NCBI GenBank assembly: GCA_030248295.1
Contig: JASANH010000952.1
Coordinates: forward strand, 62,001-126,000
DNA from: Mesodorylaimus sp. YZB2_4
Lineage: Eukaryota > Nematoda > Enoplea > Dorylaimida > Dorylaimidae
Reading direction: 5' to 3'
Length of the DNA stretch: 64,000 nt
Positions 23,884 through 35,500 of this stretch are shown piece by piece; position 1 is the stretch's first letter, and every line of letters starts with the position of its first letter. The position numbers were made by a program, and so were the translations under genes. The notes below the pieces were generated by a model. That model did not search any database. It was not told the origin of the DNA and was given only the letters and a program-made list of their open reading frames with translations.

Positions 23884-26800
23884 TTAAGATTCAAATCCTT
23901 GTGCAATATATTTCATGCAAAACTGAAAAAATTTTCGAAACAGGGCTTCGGATTTATCGTTGAACCTATCCTGAAGCACCTCTTGGATCATGAAAATAAA
24001 GGGTTCTTCCATCCCCTAAAAAAAGTTTTGATTTTTCAAAGAGTTTATGTATGAGATTGTGATTTATACGTCCTGTGATATATGTGCCCTGTTTCCACAA
24101 TTGTGCCAGTCAGTCAGCTTGTGGTAGGTATCCTTCTGGTAAGTGCCTGTCCAGTCTTGAGGGGAAATATCATTCAGTTCAGGTTTTCCCAGGGATTTAC
24201 GTGGGAGACTTATAGCAGAAAATGGTGTCTGATAGATCTACAGTAGTTTTACAATACTCGTACTGTATATTGCTGTGATAGAGTGATGGTTGTTGACTAA
24301 CACACCGTTAGCCTTGATTGATTAGGCGTGGAGCATTGCCTGAAACCTGTTCGTGTCGTGTTCCAGGCTGATATGACTAATGGGCAATGACGTGTGTTAG
24401 GGGGTACTTTCGGGACGAATAAACCTGCTTAATCTCATGCTTGTCGCGCTGGGGTTGCAGGAAGGTTCAACTCGACGATACTACAGTTGCGATGTGGACT
24501 TTTACGCAACTGTCAATGCATTGCGGGAGAGCCTGAGAACAATGCTTCTAACCTGCATAAACCGATATACTTTATTAATGTAATATGTAGCATAGTAGTT
24601 GTTCTGCTACTTCATCGAGTCCAAATAAATTCTGTCCCTTCACCCTAACTGCGCACACCTCGGCTTGTTTATGCGAAAAATTATTAACATGAACAAGATG
24701 ACTCCAGCTCCCCCGGCTTCTTCTTGGCGCTTGAAGTTTTAAAAATGTCCTTTTTTGCAGGATGTGCACGTTTCTGTCCGACAAGATTAGGTGTCAGGAA
24801 AATCCTGTAACGGCCACACAGTTAAGCAAAAATCACTTTATCGCAATATTTGCTGCACACTAATCAGCGGTCTCGTCAGACAGAAATGTGCACATAAGGG
24901 CGTCATGAACAGAGTCGGTGGTCGCCTGATCGAATTCAATTTCCAAAAGTGAATCTGCGCATCATGGACCTCGAAAAGTAAGGGCCGCCCATATTACATA
25001 CCGCAGATGCTCATTAACGAACGTTAGCTCCTGTAATCCCACTGCCTGGCGGAGCATGGCGAGAGGGAGAGAATTTATTCGTCACCTCTAGCTGGGAGAC
25101 GTCAACCTGTCGGGTTGATGTTTCAGCCGCACGACCAGTCTACCGCAATCGGAGTTTTTGTCCAACAGACATCAATCGAACACATTTTCTCCTTCGCCTG
25201 CCACGCATGGTTGCACACACCTCAGATAATCGTTCCAGCACCATCTCAATTCATAATCCCCCCCCCCCCAAAGTTAGCCCAGGTAGTGTGAGGTACCCAT
25301 GAAACTACAGCTACAGTATACTGTGTTACCCACATCATGATTCATGATGTTTCAGAAGGAGGCCCCGCCGTTGGCCAATTTGAAATCATAATCTATGGCA
25401 GATGGGGATGATAGATTTGAGATAGCGTTAAGCTGGAAGTATAGTTGGATGCGATGCGTCAAATAAGCTTGCGATGCGACGTTTTAGGGACCTTTTTACA
25501 TTGTCAGTTGACACAAAAGTGTCGGCATCCCACGCTTATTTGACGCATCGCATCGAACTATACTTTGGGCCTTAGGATTTCCATCTACATACCATACATA
25601 CAGTATGTCTATTGATTTTATGCAGACTTTATTTTGTCCTTTGATTCACTGAGGCATAAATTCCTACAGTCGCAAGATGCCTTTGGAAGTTTGTTCAAGT
25701 TTTTAGCATCACGGGTAGGCTAAAAAAGAGTTCTCTAGCTGCCACCTTAGGTGTGACTCCGTGCGATGACAAGGATTTGTATTTGTGCACTGCTGATCGT
25801 GAAATTGGCCCCTTGATCGAGTAAATGTTTTACATCGAAAACCGCAAACATATTTGCAGTTTGCACTTACCTGAAAAGAAGCGGTGTTCATGCCAGGAAC
25901 CCGTTTGTGCGTTTTTCCAATTCCGATCAATTTATTAATGGAGACATCAACATTTCCGGGGCTGGCCTCGATGTCGCCCACAACATCATCAAATACTTGC
26001 AAATAACTCTGCGCTAATGCTTCAAATTCTGGATTCTCTAATAAGCGTTCATCATCGGCAGTCATATTTTTTAGCGCGGAATATTTCTGTAATGCGTCTG
26101 GATGACTTTTCAAAAATCTGAAATGTATAAAAGATTTTTCGATTGGCTTTTTGAAAAAATTCGTGAGAATGTGGTTTTGTCTGATTTATAGGCCACTTTA
26201 GAAGTAATATGCATTGCCGTGAGAAAAAATTAGAAAATAATGGAAGTTTTCTGCAAGACTGCGCAAAACGTGGTTTTTTAGTTCTTCAGATGCTGAAAAA
26301 TGTTTGCTAGTTCTTACGGAAGGAAAAATCTGTGCATATGACTGCTATACTTTCCTTCTGAAACTATTTGCCTGGCGTTGAATTTGAAAAAGCAAAAATG
26401 TCTGAATGATGCCCTTTGAAAAACTAAATAGTAGTCTTTCACAGACACCCTTATGGCATTTAGCCTCTTTGCTGCTCCCTGAAGCTTACATAGCTTGAAA
26501 ATGTTTTCCGACACAGTCCCTCTTTTTCTCGCCACTGACCGACCCGGCTCCAATGCCCGAGAGCCTGCATCAGAGTTCAACCGCGAGTGGAGAAATCGAT
26601 TCGCTTATGTCAACTTCAATGGAGCATACAGACCAACTTCTTCCTCTTCCTTTTTGCTCAATAGGCAATGGTAAGAAAAAACTCGTGCTTAAGGAATGAT
26701 TAGGAGGAAACGACGGCAAAATGCCATAAAACAGGAATCATGAATTTGTGGAGACTCCGAAGCGGAAGGAAAACGAACTTAACGTATATTTCCTACTTTT

Positions 26801-27721
26801 CACTTTCTTTTGGAAGACCTACACTAAACTGTATCAGAGTTTAAATTATTTGTAAACTTAATCCACCAAATTGTGCGTGGTCATTTTTTCTGCGTGAAAC
26901 CATGGCGGATATATCCTTGAATAAAAAAGTTCAATAAAGCAATTTTTCTGCTAACGTCTCATGCAAAAGTATGATAAAAAATTCATGTTTCAACTAGCCG
27001 CCCACTCCCGACATTGATAGCTCTTGCTTACAGACCCTACTGTACATATCCACCACCCACATTCATGTTTCGCTCCCTCTCCGTCATTACACACTCAGAG
27101 CGATCAGCCGCAATTTCGAATATGAGGAGACTTAAAACGACACGAAGGCAAAGCAGCCAATCCATAAAAGAACATCTTCGGGACTTAAGCGGACACGAAA
27201 ACAGGAGTGTGTCAACACAGACTCCCAACTCTGCCCTGTCTTCCTGTTGGCTTCGCATCTAATAGCGAGCATTCTGGTCGCTAGCACTCGTCAGGCCATA
27301 TTATTGCTTTGCATATCATTAGCACCCTATTTTTAGTGGCGAGCATTTGCAGGTGGTAAGAGCGGATTGGCAAGCTTATCAGCTTGCTATAAAAGGCAGG
27401 CATTGCCGTCACGAAATCTCCAAAGTGCGCGAGCTATTATTTTTAAAACAGCCTGACGTCAGTCTTTAATTCGAAAAGAACACGAGGTATCATGTGTGCC
27501 TGCAGATCAAACGAGGCTTACCTCCAGAACATGTCCTTCGACGCGCTTTCCTTCCTTCTAACGGATTTCCAATAATTTTTCAATTGGAAAGCTTCTCGAT
27601 ACTGTTGAAATGGCAGACGATTATCTAATTGAATGTTTCCCCCTCCACCATCGCCCACATTTTTATTACCGCCTTTGGCCGAATCATCAGCGCTTCCACT
27701 TTTCGAAGAAATACAACCCAT
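23884..27721 (-). CDS. N-terminally acylated globin, three exons
   Basis: Haem protein of 192 residues from exons 27721-27522, 26117-25871 and 24015-23884. Junctions are GT/AG and in phase. The start MGCISSKS is a textbook N-myristoylation site (Gly2, Ser6) next to a palmitoylatable Cys3, so the protein is probably membrane-attached like globin X. A Gly/Asp-rich linker leads into the globin fold at about residue 36 (FQQYREAFQLKNYWKSV, Trp51 in helix A). The proximal haem ligand is His137 in GKTHKRV. Helix H is MEEPFIFMIQEVLQDRF through FRKFFQFCMKYI. By-eye alignment puts Tyr79 at the CD1 position, normally Phe, and Leu101 at E7, normally His or Gln. Both are unusual. Introns are 1.4 and 1.86 kb, the latter holding a MITE. 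Likely a redox or sensing role rather than transport, by inference from acylated globins. Confidence 0.85.
24280..24540 (+). repeat. LTR-like or other repeat, uncertain
   Basis: TGTTGACTAACACACC and a later GACGAATAAACC about 120 bases downstream resemble the start and polyadenylation part of an LTR. No partner copy or duplication was seen. It lies in a globin intron. Confidence 0.15.
25431..25572. mobile_element. 142-bp MITE with TA duplication
   Basis: Inverted arms of about 48 bases (core AGTATAGTT[G/C]GATGCGATGC) surround a short unique centre. TA lies immediately outside at 25429-25430 and 25573-25574, as for Tc1/mariner-type MITEs. It sits in a globin intron. The DNA could fold into one hairpin. 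Confidence 0.75.
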
Positions 27722-29534
27722 GTTACTTCGAGTAAACTAGTTTAATTTAATTTCACAAAATGTTAATTCCAGTAAAACCAATTAGCTTCTTCCAAAAAGT
27801 TTCTGTGCACAATGTCAAAATCGAATATTCTTCTTCTGTTTCCAAAGTTGGATTTGACAGCGAGATAAAAATTCACAAGCAGCCAATTTCCGGGTAGCAG
27901 CAGGCGTGGTGGTTCAGTGACGAAATGGGCCTTTGTGGGTGTCGCGGCGCAGCTTAGGTGGCCAAGGTCGCCGTGCGTAAATAGGAAAGCAAAGCAGTTA
28001 TAGCGAACCGGTGGCTGCCACTAAATAAAGTAATGGCCTCGTTTTCCATGCTTGGATAACCGAGCACGCCGCGGACGCGCCCAGGATGGTGTGTGCACTA
28101 GGAAAGCTTGAATGGCAACTGCGGTTGCCGGTGAAACAGCATCGACCAGAAGTCGTTCCGACGCCAGATATCATCAGGAGAAGACCGGGCTCCTGTGCAA
28201 ATTTGCCCCGCAATACCACAAAAATACAACGGGCGTAAGCTCAAAGTGCAAACGATTCTAGCAAAGAATAGAGCACGAGACAAATTTGAATTTTCTGTTT
28301 AGTTTTCTAGCACGATGCAGAGAAATAGCGGAGCATGTAGTTGACGAAAGGGAGCGAGAAGGAAAATGATAAATTTCGTGCCTGCAATGAGCATAAAAAT
28401 CGTACTCGATCTTTTTATGAGTGGCCGAGTCGATATCGAATGTTAGATGGTCATAAGAGAAAAAGTGCCTGGACAACGTGGCAATCAACGGGCAACGATG
28501 GGTGGCCAATGAAAAAAGGCCTTTCTTCGCGTCCAGCCAAGCCGGGACAGGACACGAGAGCGACTGATCAAATTCTACGAGCCCGCAGCTCTGTCATTCT
28601 TCAGTTTGAAGATTAGCGAAGCATTCGTACTCTGGCACACCGACGACAGACGGTGGTCTTAGGACGGGACGAGGCACCAGCCGCAGTCCGCTTAGCGACG
28701 CCCGTGTTAATCAATTCTGCTGTTGGCTCAATGCAATGCGCCTACTCGGCCAACCATGCCCTATATGGCTTGCCAGAGATGGGGAAAATCGATTTCTCAT
28801 AACGACCACTCTTCGACCCACCCTCTATTCCGCCCTCCCAGGTCCTCCCTCCCCTCTTCTCTCCTCTCTCCCCGGCTCCAGCCAGTCTCCATTGGCGAAC
28901 TTGAAAGCTTTTCAACATTTGCGCCCAGCTTGAAACCCACCAAGGAGTCTCGTCTTGCTCGCCTGCCTACTCGCTAGCCGTAAACCAAGCCAAGCATGGA
29001 AAACATTTTACGCCCGCCCGTGAGAATGTTCCAGTATATGTATACTAGGCCCTGGCGCCGAGTGATGCCACACTGCCTACAAGCCTAGGACCCTGCAAAA
29101 AATAAACGTGTGTCAATCTGAGAAAAAAATACGTTTCGACTTTGAAGAAAATTACGTTTCCATCCCAACTCTGCACTAGTCTCTCTTGATAGTCAACATT
29201 GACAAGCCTTACCATGCAATGACACTCCCGACTTGGCTCTGTTCGACTGAAAGAAAATCCATTTTATTCGTTTATCACAAAGTGCAAAGTAACCTTCTCC
29301 TATTGCCGGCTGGAATGGCTCCAGCGGGAGATGGAGAAAATGAAGCTGCAAAATATCAGCAATAAAGAATAGCAAACCCGAGAATCCTCATTAGGAAATT
29401 TGAACTTGGCGGGTTTTTTCAAGGGGCAGACTGCGAGTCTGATGTTGTCTGCTACAGTGAGGGAAAATGCGGACTAAAATTATTCATCTCTGAATTTTGA
29501 TTTGATTCTTGAGTGAGATTTTCCAGCGACCAAA
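27722..29534. other. Divergent intergenic region, globin / helicase
   Basis: A 1.8 kb region between the globin start (minus) and the helicase start (plus), so it must carry both promoters. A TATAAAAG lies at about 27389, but inside the globin locus and on the plus strand, so it serves neither gene obviously. No coding signal is convincing. Confidence 0.4.
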
Positions 29535-32500
29535 ATGCCAATAATTCGGAGCTCTTCGGGTTGGGAACCAGTTAAATATGATACACAAGCAGCGAAAGAT
29601 ACCGAATTTCAATATTTGTCGGCGTTCGAAGAACTTAATGATTACGAATTGGTGAAAAAAGGGGCGCTAAAAGTGGTAGGAAACAATCTCCTGATTTTTG
29701 CTTAATTTTTTTTAAAAAGCCAATGTTTTTTGTTTTAGAAAACTGAAAATCGGGATAAAAAACGTAAACGTGACAGCTCAACATCAAAAAACAAGGTGAC
29801 CGCCGAGTTGTCGACGACCGATTCAAAGAAAAAGTCTAAAAGGAAGAAACGGAAAGTGACAAAATCGAACAGTGAGACAAAAAAGGAAGACGAAAATGAT
29901 GTAGAAACGAATGGTCAGACGGTTATGGAAACCGAGGATGGTAAATTTTTCTCTTTTGGTGTTTTGTTTCGGCCAAGTTTTGGACCTGTGTAGGTGGCAG
30001 GCCTATGGGGAGTTCCGGATGGGCGGATGAGGGTGAATAATTTTCTAGCTTTTCGATGTTTGTAAAGTTGAATTTCTTATAAAAAAACTTATTCCTTGCT
30101 GCGTTTCAAAATCAGAAACGATAACGCCACTTGCTGGCGACAGTTCATTTTTTAGTCAACTCCTGTACTACTTCTCCATGCGACCGAGGACGAGGGTTTT
30201 AAAGCGTGCACAGGAACTTCTCAGAGAATCGAATTCCTCTGTCTTTGCTATTACATGGCTAAACCTATCTTGAGTGCTACCTCTCCCAGTTACCAATTTT
30301 TTGGTTATATTGCTCTAAAAAGTTTATGCCAAGGCAATTGTTGACCTATGATCCATTTTCAGATGAAGCAGCCGATGTCGATATGTCCGCGTGGGATAAT
30401 CTATTTGTCCCTGCGCCCATTATGAGAGCACTTAGGAGCCTACGCTTCCACGAGCCGACTGAAATCCAGAAGTTGACCTTACCGCTGGCCATTCGCGATC
30501 TTTTGGATATCCTCGGGGCCGCTGAAACGGTATGTGATGGTTGTTCAGTGTAGCGAACGATCTCAAAATGTTCCTTAATACCATAGAACACGTTCTTTTG
30601 TAGAACACGAAAATCTTGGCGACTGATAGCCGAGGGATCTACCGTGGTGACCTTATACCGCGAGGGCAAAATATCCGGCGGGCATTCTTTCCCCGTGATA
30701 GGAGATAGGGCGTTTGTTCGTTAACGGATGAAATACCCCTGAGTATCAAGTTATAAAGTTCAATGACTTCGATCGGTCGCCCCGGTTTAAAATCTTGGCG
30801 TCTGACCACCTGGCCGTCAGCCGCCAAGATTTTCAAGAGTGTGTTCCGTGGTATGAAGGAACATTATGCGACTATTCGCAATATGGGTCCAGTCTGGATT
30901 GCTACTTCGCGACGTTCTCTTGTCAGTCCATGTCAGACCTATCACTGATATGGGGTATGGCAAAATAAGTGTCCCGGATAGCATGCCTGCAGGTTTTAGT
31001 CCAGCATCTAAGACAGTTGTCGGGAGTGAAAAAGTGAAGTTTAGAGTGCGAAGGATGAGTTTTACTGTATTATATATTATAGGGCAGTGGTAAGACACTG
31101 GCATTCAGCATTCCCATAATCGCTGGACTACTGTCACAAAAATCGAAAGAAGGCGAAGACAGTGACGAAATAATGATCGGCCCGAAAGCACTGATTTTAT
31201 CCCCCACTCGAGAATTAGCGCTACAAATTAAGGAGCATATAAACGCTGTTTTGAAGTATACTAATATCAAGGTAAGCTGATATGAGTGCTTTATAGTTCC
31301 TGGTAGAATAGGGTTGGTCTGTCTTTTGCTCCCCCGTTGGACCCTGAGACGGGAAAGTCCCGACTTTGAGCGCTTACCCCCAACATCATGGCGATCCCCG
31401 AGTTGGAGTGATCGTGAGCGTACATGCCGACGGTCTGAACTTCAGCCTATAATCGCGCAATCCCCCTGACAAAATAAGAGTGCAATCCCTAAATTTTGCT
31501 GTTTTGGTGCGCAATCATTCAATTTTGTCATTTTTGGCTCAAAATCACCATATTTCGCTGGTTTTGATGCGCAGTTACCGACGCTCGGAATTTCTTAATC
31601 AATCTGCAGGCTCATTTTTTACTACAGTCATTACAGAAGCACGTGATTACCACGCGTTACCAGTACACAGTACCAAGGCGTAACATCGAGCAGAACACGC
31701 ATACATACAGCACATCAAATGCTCTTGCATATGCTCTGGTTTTAACCTGGCTCTGCGGTCATACAAAATGTGATTTAAAACTGAAAATCCTCGCTCTGCA
31801 TCAGCTGATCCTACAGGCAAACACAAAACTATCTCTACAAGTCTTCCCAACTCTGGATCCCATTTAACTTTTTCCTTAGATATGAAGTTTGTCCAAAAAG
31901 ACAGAGGATCACCCTTGGTGCGAAACAATTGGTACTCATCCTCATGGACAAGTAGCAAATGTGTCATGAATGTTCTGAACTGATGACTGACGACAACTTT
32001 GTTGAATCCAAAGCTCTCTGACAGATCTCTTATTGCCGTCGCCCTGTGTAAATTTCTCCTGCTGTTCTCGGCAGCTTGGATGGATTTAAGACTTCAACTT
32101 TGTCAAAATCTTCTGGAAAATAAGCTTGTAGCTACAGTAAGGCGAGGGCTATGAAATCTTTTCTAAGATCACTCAGTGGTGGGTATTTAATATCCTCTCG
32201 CCTAACTGATCTTGGTTCAAACTCTATAGTGCATAGTAAGATTTTAGCTGTATCGAGATCGAGACAGCAAGGCTCTGCTTGCGATACAGCAAGTGTTCCT
32301 GACCAATTAGTACAGCCTTTGTATTTTGCAGACTCTCAGAATACTACTCCAGGATTGAAAGTACGTCCATCAGAAACAACATAGTTCTATAGAAACGTGA
32401 ATCAGTTAAATGCGCCTTGTGACCTGCTGCTGCTGCTGCCTTCGCGCTTCCATCAAACTCAGAATCAGGACTTGCTTTAATGCTCTCCAAATTGATAATG

Positions 32501-35500
32501 ATTATCGTTATCATTGTTTTAGTCTATCCGTAGCTGAATATTCTTATGCTATCCATCTAATTTGGAAGATGTAGTTTAACTCATAAAATACAGCATCTAA
32601 TGCCTCAGTAGTTGTTCGGAGGGCGGTTTTTTTCTTGACCGCTTTGTTATTATAAAAATTGTATATAGCATTGATTTCGAGTTTGAATTTGTTCGGTATG
32701 ACTGGATATTGTGTATATAAATATTATCCATAACTAACTGCAGCCGATGAGCCATACAGTGAATACTGTAGAATTGATTCCTCACTTCTGCCTTCAGTCT
32801 TGGTGCTAGGCCTGAGTGCACCCGAACGAGTGGAGATCAGAAGCAAAACCCCATAAGTTGGTTTGAAACTTTTTCCATAGCCCATCTTCCTGCAGTTGAT
32901 TCGTAACCGCGTCAAGCAGTTATTCTGCTGTTTCTCTCAATATTAGTCGAAGACTGTAAAAGTATACTTGAGGTTCACCTTTTTCCAGTGTTCTTATGTA
33001 CATAGTAAGGAGCTTCCGCTGCTGTCGATCTGATGTACAGTCCACAATTAGGCTCAATGGAAAATCACTCTTTTCAATGTACTCAACCAGCAATTAACAC
33101 TTTAAACGGCAGAAAACACTTTAAACGAATGATACCCATTGCGCAGCGGAGGCCACAACACTTTGAACGAATGATACCTAATGCGCCCCAGAGCTGGCAA
33201 AAGCTGGAATACTGTAGACTGCGCAGAATGAAGGTGAATGAAAAAAATTTCCTCGGCCGCGACTGCGCAATCCCCTTTTTTCAAAATTCTCAAAAATTTT
33301 GAAGGTCAGCCTATAAGGATTATAGGCTGTTATAGGGTGTCGGCATTTATGAGTGAGACTGTATTTCGGGGAATGTCCCGCTCTCTTCAGGTAGCCTGCG
33401 TGGTCGGTGGTTTGTCTGTTCAGAAGCAACAGCGTCTGTTGAAGAAACGTCCGGAAATACTGATCGCTACGCCAGGAAGATTATGGGCTTTGATTGATGA
33501 AGTGAGGATCAGTTTTGTTTTTTTCCGATTTCCATCAGCTGATGTTTTAGGAATTTGACTTTGTGCGTGACCTGTACCACACAGTTCAGTACTTGGCTAT
33601 TGACGAGACTGATCGGATGGTCGAAAAGGGGCATTTCATGGAATTATCAATGATATTGGACTTTTTGAGGAAGTAAGCCTGGTTATCTTACAATTATCGT
33701 TTTTAGGTTGATGTATCTTCTAAGTATGGTCTCGCTTTTGGAGCAAACTCAAGGCGTTTTTTATTTTTCAGAGATCCCGAAATAACGAAGAGACGCCAGA
33801 CTTTTGTATTTTCTGCCACTTTGACATACGTGCACCCGCCTCCGAAACGACTGATCACAGCGAAACAAGCGAGACAGATGACACCGGAGGATAAGATCAG
33901 TGAGTGATAATGGGTCGTGCATAAGGATAGGTTGGGATCCCGATACCGCTGGTATTTGACCCCTCCCGATCTCAACCTTTAGGAATGAGGATGGGGACTC
34001 TGCAGTAATAATAGGGCTAGGCTGGATTGTCCTGATCCCGATCCCGAAAGAAGTGATCCTGACCTATCATTAGTCTTGCACTGCTTAGTTGGACCTTACA
34101 TGCTTTGTGGTCTTGTTATGTTCAGAGATGCTGGTTGCATTGACCGGATTGCGGAAGCAGAGGAAAGTGATCGATGTGACTCGCAGATTCGGTACGGCCG
34201 AGGGTGTCACTGAGACGCGATTGAATTGCGCGAGTCTTTTGGAGAAGGTGAGCGAGCCATGATTTGGCACTGAGTCAGACCAGGCTATGTCAAGTGCAGC
34301 GCCCCAGGGATAAGACGTTATGTGTAGAAATATGAAAAAGGCGTCATGCGTGGTGCGTCGATAGGGACTACAAAGGAAGCTGGACGTTGAAAATGTGTGA
34401 TGGCGGTGCTGATAGGGTCTAGGCCTCCTATCCTGACTGGATTTTTAGAACTGACTGTGAGACGCAGGGCAAACCCCTTTGAAAATATAAAAGTAAGGTG
34501 GAAAAGTTGTTTTTAAAGATTTTTGTGGGTTGGGCCCCGTGCCGCTTCAGGTTCCCACGGGACTTCCTACCCGTTTTGCCTATGATAAACGAGGCCGTGA
34601 GGCGACCAGCTCTCACGGCAGCTTCCCTCTGCTTGTCTCCACCAGGAGCACCTCCTCGCGAGGGCATCCTGTGCCAGCACCAGCATCCCAGGATGATACT
34701 GGGCGAGAAGGGAGGGACCTTCCCGACTGGTGTTCGGGAACCGGTTTCCCGATTCTCTACTCGTTAGGCGTCCGCCACTTGACGGTATCCGGGGAGTCGC
34801 CCAGAGCCAGGTGGGCAAGGCCAACAGCGGGCTTACTAAGTTGCCGTCCCCAGTCGGAACAGAACTGCAGCCTCCCAGTCAGGGCTGCTGGCCCAAGCAG
34901 TGCGGGACCAACGCCTTAACCAACTGACCCACCGCGGCTCCTAGTAAGGTGGAGAAGTGCGGGAATGGGAATTTAGATTTTTCTGCCCTAAGTGCCTGTG
35001 TAGACCCCCTGCGTAAATAGTTTTTGTGTTGTAGTTTTTTGTGGGTGTGTGAAAAAAGCTATTAAGAAAAGCTTTGAAAGCTGAAATTTGAATGTTACAT
35101 CGAAACATTCATATTTTGCATGATTTTTAAAATTTAATTAAAGAATGTGGTCATAGTTCTATTTTATGTCCATTTAGCATTTTGTATTTCTGTTTCATAT
35201 TTCCCGAGTGCTTTTATGGTGCTTGAGTATAAATAAAGTGAGTATGAAGTACGAGTTCACCATTTTAGGACACGTACCTTTTCTATTTCCTAACCAATTA
35301 TACTGGTCGGACGCTGATTTTCACCAATAGCATAGATTGTGCTCGTCGTCTTCGATCGTTGCTCACCCATTTACGGCTGCAACCTTTGATTTTGCACGCG
35401 CAAATGCATCAAAAACAGCGTCTAAAGAATCTGGAACGGTTCAGCGGTAAGAATGGTAAGTTTGTGGAAGAATGATTGGAGTCTGGGAATCTTTTCAGAG

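Noticed and set aside
27388..27395. TATAAAAG as a promoter
   Set aside because: It is on the plus strand within the globin locus, with no plus-strand gene starting downstream.
34498..34919. Open frames of 80-129 codons on both strands
   Set aside because: They fall entirely within a SINE that has a clear target duplication.
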